Source of the DNA: an uncultured bacterium
GTDB taxonomy: Bacteria; Patescibacteriota; Saccharimonadia; Saccharimonadales; CAIOMD01
Reading direction: 5' to 3'
Assembly: GCA_903880655.1 (NCBI GenBank)
Contig: CAIRQE010000009.1
Coordinates: forward strand, 1-9,883
Length of the DNA: 9,883 nt
The notes beneath the pieces were generated by a model that did not search any database, was not told the origin of the DNA, and saw only the letters and a program-made list of their open reading frames with translations. The translations under genes were made by a program, and so were the position numbers. Positions 5,255 to 9,883 of the stretch are shown piece after piece; the first letter of the stretch is position 1; the number at the start of each line of letters is the position of its first letter.

Positions 5255-6082
5255 TTGAAAAAAATAATAGTAATAACTGGAGCCAGTGATGGTATTGGGA
5301 AAGAGGCTGCCCATCAACTTCATGACCTTGGGCATCAGGTGGTTATCGTTGGGCGTTCTTTTGAAAAAACAAGAGTAGTCGCCGAAGCCCTAGGTGCGCC
5401 CTATTATGTAGCTGATTTTTGCATATTAGATGATGTCAGAAAACTCGCAAAGCATTTAATAAAAGATTTTGACCATATTGATGTTCTTGTTAATAACGCG
5501 GGAGGTATTTTCGGCAAACGTGAATTAACAGTAGATGGTCACGAAAAAACGATGCAAGTTAACCACTTGGCTCATTTTTTATTAACTAACCTGCTGATCG
5601 GTATTCTAATTAAGAGCAAAGCTTCAGTAATTAATACTTCCAGTATTGCTAACCGGGTACTCAGTGATTTTGATATTAATGACATTGAATTAGCTAATAG
5701 ATATACACCACAGAAAGCATATGGAAATGCAAAACTTGAAAATATTCTTTTCACAAAAGAACTTCATAACCGTTTCCATGATTCAGGAATTAATACTGCA
5801 GCTTTTCATCCGGGCAATGTCGCGAGTAATTTTGCAAATGATACGACCAGTTTCATGAGATATGCGTACCATTCTCCAATAAAAAACTTATTTCTAATCC
5901 CAGTTAGCAAAGGGGCTGAAACCTTAGTTTGGCTTGCGGACAAGACCGGTGATATTGATTGGAAATCCGGTGAATATTATATTAAGATAAAAATATCAAA
6001 TAAAATAGATAAAAAGGCACTAGATCAATCAATTCAGAAGTCTTTATGGGATCAATCAGCAAAATTTATAGAATTAAAATAG
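5255..6082 (+). CDS. Short-chain dehydrogenase/reductase (SDR), retinol dehydrogenase-like
   Basis: A soluble NAD(P)(H)-dependent oxidoreductase of unknown substrate. From TTG at 5255 it has 275 residues and begins directly with the Rossmann strand MKKIIVITGASDGIG, the TGxxxGIG nucleotide motif. Further SDR marks are VLVNNAGG, the active-site serine region NTSSIAN (Ser129/Ser130), and the YxxxK pair Tyr156/Lys160 in AYGNAK, followed by HPGNVASNF. The general pattern is that of the retinol dehydrogenase/WW-oxidoreductase group. The same frame could open at GTG 5216, but that would put 13 atypical residues before the Rossmann strand and place the start inside the stem-loop, so TTG is preferred. 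A weak purine-rich stretch (AGAAAG) precedes it. The SnoaL-like gene follows 13 bases downstream, suggesting a two-gene unit. Confidence 0.88.
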   Translation: MKKIIVITGASDGIGKEAAHQLHDLGHQVVIVGRSFEKTRVVAEALGAPYYVADFCILDDVRKLAKHLIKDFDHIDVLVNNAGGIFGKRELTVDGHEKTMQVNHLAHFLLTNLLIGILIKSKASVINTSSIANRVLSDFDINDIELANRYTPQKAYGNAKLENILFTKELHNRFHDSGINTAAFHPGNVASNFANDTTSFMRYAYHSPIKNLFLIPVSKGAETLVWLADKTGDIDWKSGEYYIKIKISNKIDKKALDQSIQKSLWDQSAKFIELK

Positions 6083-6095
6083 GTATAACGAGGCT

Positions 6096-6551
6096 ATGAT
6101 ATATAAAAATATTATTACAAAAAAAGTGCGAGATACATTTTTAGATGTACAGCATCATAATTATGATGCTGTATTGAGGGGCATTAATAAAAATGTGTAT
6201 CATCATTTTGCAGGTAATCATGCGCTTGGTGGTACTCGCCACGATACCGATGCCTTAAGGAAGTGGTTTGAAAGATTAGGTAGAGTTTTTCCTGAACTTA
6301 CATTTGAAGTTAAAGAAGTTATAGTCAAGGGGATGCCGTGGAATACATTAGTAATTGCAAGATGGGTAGCGACTACTAAGCTTATCAATGGTGAATCATA
6401 TGTAAATCCAGGAGTCCATTTTATATCTATCAGATGGGGTAAGGCATATAAATTTGAGGTATATGAAGATACTCAAGTAGTAGCAAATGGATTAGCTAAA
6501 CAGGCTCAGTCAGGAATTAGAGAAGCAATTGCAGAAAAAATAGAAAGTTAA
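6096..6551 (+). CDS. SnoaL-like / NTF2-like fold protein
   Basis: Encodes 151 residues. The layout fits the SnoaL/ketosteroid-isomerase-like NTF2 superfamily: an N-terminal helix (VRDTFLDVQHHNYDAVLRGI), an early HHFAGNHALGGTRHDTDALR segment, then PELTFEVKEVIVKGMPWNT, VIARWVATTKL and VHFISIRWGKAYKFEVYED, which read as the strands of the curved sheet. Members act as small isomerases, hydrolases, polyketide cyclases or ligand binders, and the substrate cannot be told here. ATG at 6096 has ACGAGG only two bases upstream, a short spacing. Thirteen bases separate it from the SDR gene, so the two probably share a transcript and perhaps a substrate. The stop at 6549-6551 lies 7 bases from the 3' end of the convergent tRNA-Ala. 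Confidence 0.8.
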   Translation: MIYKNIITKKVRDTFLDVQHHNYDAVLRGINKNVYHHFAGNHALGGTRHDTDALRKWFERLGRVFPELTFEVKEVIVKGMPWNTLVIARWVATTKLINGESYVNPGVHFISIRWGKAYKFEVYEDTQVVANGLAKQAQSGIREAIAEKIES

Positions 6552-6558
6552 AAAACCG

Positions 6559-6635
6559 TGGTGGAGCATAAGGGATTCGAACCCTTGACCTCTTCCATGC
6601 CATGGAAGCGCGCTAGCCAACTGCGCCAATGCCCC
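6559..6635 (-). tRNA. tRNA-Ala (anticodon GGC), CCA encoded
   Basis: Read on the minus strand, GGGGCAT (6635-6629) pairs with ATGCTCC (6569-6563). The third pair is G.U, the G3.U70 identity element of tRNA-Ala. A73 (6562) and an encoded CCA (6561-6559) follow. The anticodon stem CTTCC/GGAAG encloses ATGGCAT, anticodon GGC. The T arm GGGTTCGAATCCC is intact. Six T follow the 3' end by a few bases (6555-6550) and may aid termination, though no separate hairpin is seen. Confidence 0.96.
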
Positions 6636-6645
6636 GTGGTTTGTA

Positions 6646-6674
6646 ATTATAGCTAAAGCAGGGTTCTCAAACAA
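6646..6674 (-). promoter_or_regulatory. Promoter of tRNA-Ala
   Basis: On the minus strand TATAAT at 6651-6646 with a partial -35 TTGTTT at 6674-6669 and a 17-base spacer. The start falls about 4 bases before the mature tRNA. It is divergent from the pgl promoter. Confidence 0.6.
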
Positions 6675-6679
6675 CACCA

Positions 6680-6694
6680 CTCTAGTAAATAGAG
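6680..6694 (+). promoter_or_regulatory. Possible operator: 15-bp dyad in the pgl promoter region
   Basis: CTCTA (6680-6684) and TAGAG (6690-6694) are perfect inverted arms around GTAAA. The dyad sits where the -35 contacts of the pgl promoter would be. Five-base arms are short enough to arise by chance. Confidence 0.25.
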
Positions 6695-6706
6695 ACGCTA
6701 ATAGAT

Positions 6707-6712
6707 TATACT
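6707..6712 (+). promoter_or_regulatory. -10 box of the pgl-gnd-zwf operon
   Basis: TATACT at 6707-6712 matches the consensus at five of six positions. The seventh-eighth base after it is the A of ATG at 6720, so the transcript probably begins at or beside that codon. No clear -35 is present. Confidence 0.5.
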
Positions 6713-6719
6713 AATGGTA

Positions 6720-7376
6720 ATGCAAAACGTAACAAAAACTGAAGCAGAACGCATAATTGCTGAAGGCATAAAAAGTAATAGTCAAAAAAGAATTCTTTAT
6801 CTTTTAAGTGGTGGTTCGAGTGCTTCGGTAGGTGTAGCTGCACTTGGACTTCTAAATGAATCAGTTAGAAAAAATATCTCTGTGGCAATGATTGATGAAA
6901 GATTCGTACCCTATGATTCCGAAGACTCAAATGCGTATCTTCTTAAGAAACTCGGGATACTTAACGTTGTTTCTATTTTCGATGAAGTTCTTGAAAATAA
7001 TTCTGAGATCGATCGGAATAAAACAGCCCAAAACTATGAAAATAAGCTGGCGAATAAGGCAGAGAATTCAGATTATATTATTGCTGTTTTGGGTATCGGT
7101 GCAGATAATCATACTGCGGGAATTTTACCAGGAATAAACTTCAATGATTCTAATGATCTTGTGGTTGATTATTCCTCAGACACTTTTGAGAGAATTTCTA
7201 TCAGCCCACATTTCTTTAGCTCTATTGATATGCTGTTTGCATATGTTGAAGGCGAAGAAAAAGAGCCTGCTGTTATGGCGGTTTCCGAAGTTCATGATTC
7301 AGTCGACTATCCGTCACAACTAATCAAAAATGCAAAGCAATATGAGATACTTTATAACAAGGGGAAATTATTATGA
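6720..7376 (+). CDS. pgl: 6-phosphogluconolactonase
   Basis: Hydrolyses 6-phosphoglucono-1,5-lactone to 6-phosphogluconate, the second step of the oxidative pentose phosphate pathway, in the cytoplasm. It has the DevB/NagB-type fold: phosphate-binding LSGGSS (residues 29-34), DERFVPYDSEDSN (59-71) and GIGADNHTAGILPG (125-138), corresponding to the family's GxDGHTAS active-site segment. With 218 residues it is slightly short for the family (about 230-245). Two in-frame ATG codons compete, 6714 and 6720. Neither has a Shine-Dalgarno, and the -10 box places the transcript start at about 6719-6720, so a leaderless start at 6720 is preferred. Its TGA stop overlaps the gnd start by four bases (ATGA). 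The next two genes, gnd and zwf, confirm the assignment. Confidence 0.92.
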   Translation: MQNVTKTEAERIIAEGIKSNSQKRILYLLSGGSSASVGVAALGLLNESVRKNISVAMIDERFVPYDSEDSNAYLLKKLGILNVVSIFDEVLENNSEIDRNKTAQNYENKLANKAENSDYIIAVLGIGADNHTAGILPGINFNDSNDLVVDYSSDTFERISISPHFFSSIDMLFAYVEGEEKEPAVMAVSEVHDSVDYPSQLIKNAKQYEILYNKGKLL

Positions 7377-8275
7377 AAATAGGATTTGTTGGTCTTGGAA
7401 AAATGGGTTATCAGATTGTTAAAAAACTTTCTGAGGCTGGTCACGAAATGGTTGTACTTGATGTAGATCAGGCTGCGGTTGAAAAAGCAGTGCAAAGTGG
7501 CGCAAAAGCTGCCGTGAGCAGACAAGAATTGGTAACTATGCTTGGAGTGAATCCGGTTGTATGGCTTATGATTCCTTCTAACTTCACTTCAGACGAAATT
7601 GACGCCTTCCTACCCTTCTTGCCCGAAGGCGCACTTTTGATCGATGGCGGAAATACTAATTTCAATGAAACTATGAGCCATGCAGAGAAGCTAGCAGCTC
7701 AGAATATAGATATGATGGACGTGGGAACAAGCGGTGGGGTTATGGGACTCAGTAATGGTTTTAGTCTGATGGTCGGCGGTTCTCAGGAAAATTACGAAAG
7801 AATGACGCCAGCCTTTGATGTTTTAGCAGCACCAAAGGGAGCTCATGCGTATATGGGTAATTCGGGTCGCGGTCACTTCGTTAAGATGGTCCACAATGGA
7901 ATTGAGTATGGCGTTATGCAGGCTATGGCTGAAGGTTACCAGCTCCTTAAGGAGGGCCCGATGGAAGGCCTCGATATGGAAAAGATAGCAGAGGTCTGGC
8001 AGCATGGCAGTATCGTAGAGTCGACACTTAATAAACTCATGGTTGAGATTTATCAAGAAAATCCATCACTTGAAGGTGTTGAAGGGTATGTAGCAGACTC
8101 TGGTGAGGGCCGATGGACGCTCGACTCAGCACACAACAGTAGTATTAAGATGCCTGTTCTTGAAGATGCTCTGAAGGTTAGGTTTGATAGTCAAAATGGC
8201 GAAGTATCTTACGCGACACAAATTTTAGCAGCGCTAAGAAATAAATTCGGCGGGCATAGTATTAATAAGTCCTAA
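7373..8275 (+). CDS. gnd: 6-phosphogluconate dehydrogenase, decarboxylating, short form
   Basis: Oxidises and decarboxylates 6-phosphogluconate to ribulose-5-phosphate. Encodes 300 residues, the short YqeC/GnD-like class rather than the about 470-residue E. coli type. The Rossmann motif GFVGLGKMG is at residues 4-12. Substrate and catalytic segments are DGGNTNF (91-97), DVGTSGG (116-122) and GHFVKMVHNGIEYG (167-180) with Lys171, Asn175 and Glu178. The second strand ends VVLDVD, with acidic Asp30 where NADP-dependent enzymes carry Asn-Arg, so NAD+ is the likelier cofactor (inference). AAGGGG lies 8 bases before the ATG, and the ATGA overlap couples it to pgl. zwf begins 14 bases after its stop. 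Confidence 0.95.
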   Translation: MKIGFVGLGKMGYQIVKKLSEAGHEMVVLDVDQAAVEKAVQSGAKAAVSRQELVTMLGVNPVVWLMIPSNFTSDEIDAFLPFLPEGALLIDGGNTNFNETMSHAEKLAAQNIDMMDVGTSGGVMGLSNGFSLMVGGSQENYERMTPAFDVLAAPKGAHAYMGNSGRGHFVKMVHNGIEYGVMQAMAEGYQLLKEGPMEGLDMEKIAEVWQHGSIVESTLNKLMVEIYQENPSLEGVEGYVADSGEGRWTLDSAHNSSIKMPVLEDALKVRFDSQNGEVSYATQILAALRNKFGGHSINKS

Positions 8276-8289
8276 AGAAGGGTTATAAA

Positions 8290-9771
8290 ATGGCATTAAT
8301 GAATAATTCAAATGGAACTGTCCTTGTCATTTTTGGTGCAACGGGAAATCTTGTTCAGAATAAATTGCTTCCAGCAATATATCATCTCCTAAAAGGTAAC
8401 CTAGTTCCTGAAAAGTTTGAAATAATTTTCGTTTCTAGAAATCCTGACGTCACAAAAGAATCAATACTAAAGAAAATTGATGATGAACCGATGCGAAAAG
8501 GACAGCAAAATATACAAGAAATAACCGATCTTTTTAAGAATAGATCGAGAGTATTAACACTAGATAGTGAAAACCCCGATGATTTTTTCTCTTTAAAGAA
8601 AGTACTCCACGAGATTGACAGAAAAAATGGAGAAAAACTAAACCATCTCTATTATCTAGCAGTTCCTCCATCGATATTTAAAAGTGTTATTACTTGTCTT
8701 GCAAACGCTGGCCTGAATAAGGAATCTGGAAAAACTTCCCGAAGAATACTAGTTGAAAAACCATTTGGCACTAATCTTGCAAGCGCTAAAGACCTAGTAG
8801 GATTTATAAAAAAATATTTTAAAGAAAATCAGGTATATCGAATAGACCATTATCTTGCAAAGGAGACAGCTCAGAATTTGCTAACCTTTCGGTTCAGCAA
8901 TCCTCTCATTGAAGGAATTTGGAATCGTCAATTCGTTGACTATATTCAAATCACAGCATCTGAAGAAGTAGATATAGAGGGAAGGGCAGTATTTTATGAA
9001 GGAATGGGAGCGCTGAGGGACCTCATACAGAGTCATTTACTGCAACTTATGGCTTTGACGATGATGGAAGTTCCTCATCCCATGAGCGCCAAAGATCTTC
9101 ATAAAGAAAAGCTTATACTTCTTAAATCGATTAAGCCAATTAAAAAGAAACACGTGGATGAGGTTGCGATTAGAGGGCAATATGCGGGCTATAAAGAAGA
9201 GGTAAAAAATCCTCATTCAAATATTGAAACGTATGCTGCAGTCCATCTTACGGTTAATAATTCTCGCTGGGGCGGAGTCCCGATATTGCTCAGAACCGGC
9301 AAGGCACTGCAGGAAAAAACCACGGAGATCACGCTTGTCTTCAAAGATAGAACAAGAAGAAAAATTAAGCCTAATATGCTAACTATTCGTATTCAGCCAA
9401 ATGAAGGTATCGGCATACGGCTACTTGCGAAAAAACCAGGACTTGTCGAAGAGCTTGAACCAGTAGATATGGATTTCTGTTATGAAACTTCTTTTAAGGA
9501 TATTCAGCCTGACGCATACGAGCGAGTTCTCATAGATGCCATTATGGGTGATCAAAGCTTATTTGCAACCAGTGATGAAGTGATTCGTTGCTGGAAAATT
9601 CTGCAGCCCATCTTGAGTGCTTGGGAAAAAGATAATAAACATCTTTACGAATATGATAAAGGTACGTGGGGGCCCGCAAAAGCAGCCTCATTCGCAAAAA
9701 GCCATGGATGTGAGTGGCTTATGAATACTTCTCATGTTTGTGAAATTCACCATTTAGGCGTAATAGTTTAA
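8290..9771 (+). CDS. zwf: Glucose-6-phosphate 1-dehydrogenase
   Basis: Oxidises glucose-6-phosphate to 6-phosphogluconolactone, entry to the oxidative pentose phosphate pathway. Encodes 493 residues, normal for the family. The Rossmann segment is IFGATGNL (14-21). FVSRN (47-51) keeps the Arg that in NADP-using enzymes contacts the 2'-phosphate. VEKPFG (155-160), the active-site RIDHYLAKE with Asp186 and His187, and ALRDLIQSHLLQL (241-253) with the general-base His249 are all present, as are ILLRTGKAL (332-340) and DAYERVLIDAIMGDQSLFATSDEV (408-431 region). A short tail after EWL (about 476) is unlike the usual end. AAGAAGGG lies 7 bases before the ATG. Third gene of the operon, and the pathway order is reversed (pgl, gnd, zwf). 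Confidence 0.96.
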   Translation: MALMNNSNGTVLVIFGATGNLVQNKLLPAIYHLLKGNLVPEKFEIIFVSRNPDVTKESILKKIDDEPMRKGQQNIQEITDLFKNRSRVLTLDSENPDDFFSLKKVLHEIDRKNGEKLNHLYYLAVPPSIFKSVITCLANAGLNKESGKTSRRILVEKPFGTNLASAKDLVGFIKKYFKENQVYRIDHYLAKETAQNLLTFRFSNPLIEGIWNRQFVDYIQITASEEVDIEGRAVFYEGMGALRDLIQSHLLQLMALTMMEVPHPMSAKDLHKEKLILLKSIKPIKKKHVDEVAIRGQYAGYKEEVKNPHSNIETYAAVHLTVNNSRWGGVPILLRTGKALQEKTTEITLVFKDRTRRKIKPNMLTIRIQPNEGIGIRLLAKKPGLVEELEPVDMDFCYETSFKDIQPDAYERVLIDAIMGDQSLFATSDEVIRCWKILQPILSAWEKDNKHLYEYDKGTWGPAKAASFAKSHGCEWLMNTSHVCEIHHLGVIV

Positions 9772-9775
9772 AAAC

Positions 9776-9883
9776 ATGTTAAAAGAAATCCCAAAAAGTA
9801 TACTGACATCAATTTTCGGAAATCTTACCAAAAAGATAATTGAAAAACATAATGTAAAAATTGTTGCGGTCACCGGAAGTGTC
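9776..9883 (+). CDS. Mur ligase-like protein, N-terminal 36 residues only
   Basis: An open frame from ATG at 9776 runs off the window. Residues 29-36 (IVAVTGSV) look like the strand and first part of the ATP-binding P-loop (TGS/TxGKT) of Mur ligases such as MurF, which add amino acids to UDP-MurNAc peptides in peptidoglycan synthesis. The P-loop comes very early (about residue 33), so an N-terminal UDP-MurNAc-binding domain like that of MurF or MurE would be absent or reduced. A related ligase (MurT-like or other) is possible. The gene starts 4 bases after the zwf stop, with no clear Shine-Dalgarno, probably in the same transcript. Confidence 0.6.
   Translation, partial: MLKEIPKSILTSIFGNLTKKIIEKHNVKIVAVTGSV

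Noticed and set aside
6556..6640. 7-bp direct repeat CCGTGGT flanking tRNA-Ala as an attachment site or target duplication
   Set aside because: The repeat is short, no integrase or element lies between the copies, and it encloses only an intact tRNA gene; chance is the simplest explanation.
1..9883. TGA recoded as Gly or Trp
   Set aside because: ligA, pgl and the membrane protein end sensibly at TGA, and no conserved protein reads through an in-frame TGA.
1..9883. CRISPR array, insertion sequence or prophage
   Set aside because: No regularly spaced repeats, transposase, integrase or phage-like frames were seen on either strand.

Overview
The window looks like chromosomal DNA of a small-genome bacterium of the Patescibacteria/CPR type, most likely Saccharibacteria (TM7). 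This is an inference from compact gene spacing, an AT-rich body (about 35% GC in sampled lines), short hypothetical membrane proteins, a minimal oxidative pentose phosphate operon and leaderless-looking starts. TGA is used as an ordinary stop (ligA, pgl), so the recoded Gracilibacteria/SR1 code is excluded.

Region 1 (1-1412, minus strand) holds the first 399 residues of a threonyl-tRNA synthetase. Its catalytic core resembles the archaeal type, with no N-terminal editing domain and Ser at the position of the usual zinc-binding Cys. Upstream is what reads as a complete transcription attenuator: an extended -10 promoter, a 17-residue leader peptide with three consecutive Thr codons that begins at about the transcription start, a 7-bp hairpin over those codons, an 8-bp antiterminator and a 10-bp terminator with seven U. 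This is the strongest regulatory finding.

Region 2 (1413-2214) carries a 3' fragment of tatC, a 69-residue protein with a Tat-like N-terminus, and tRNA-Cys(GCA) and tRNA-Leu(UAA), closed by a terminator.

Region 3 (2228-5118) is a probable two-gene operon: a six-segment membrane protein of unknown function overlapping a full-length NAD+-dependent DNA ligase, ligA.

Region 4 (5108-6551) starts with a promoter whose -35 box lies in the end of ligA. It leads directly into a long imperfect stem-loop (5143-5236), probably a structured 5' UTR or small RNA that I cannot assign to a known family. After it come a short-chain dehydrogenase and a SnoaL/NTF2-like protein.

Region 5 (6559-9883) has tRNA-Ala(GGC) on the minus strand, then a plus-strand operon pgl-gnd-zwf for the whole oxidative pentose phosphate branch (glucose-6-phosphate to ribulose-5-phosphate). 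The N-terminus of a Mur-ligase-like protein follows four bases after zwf and runs off the window. No CRISPR array, insertion sequence or integrase was seen.
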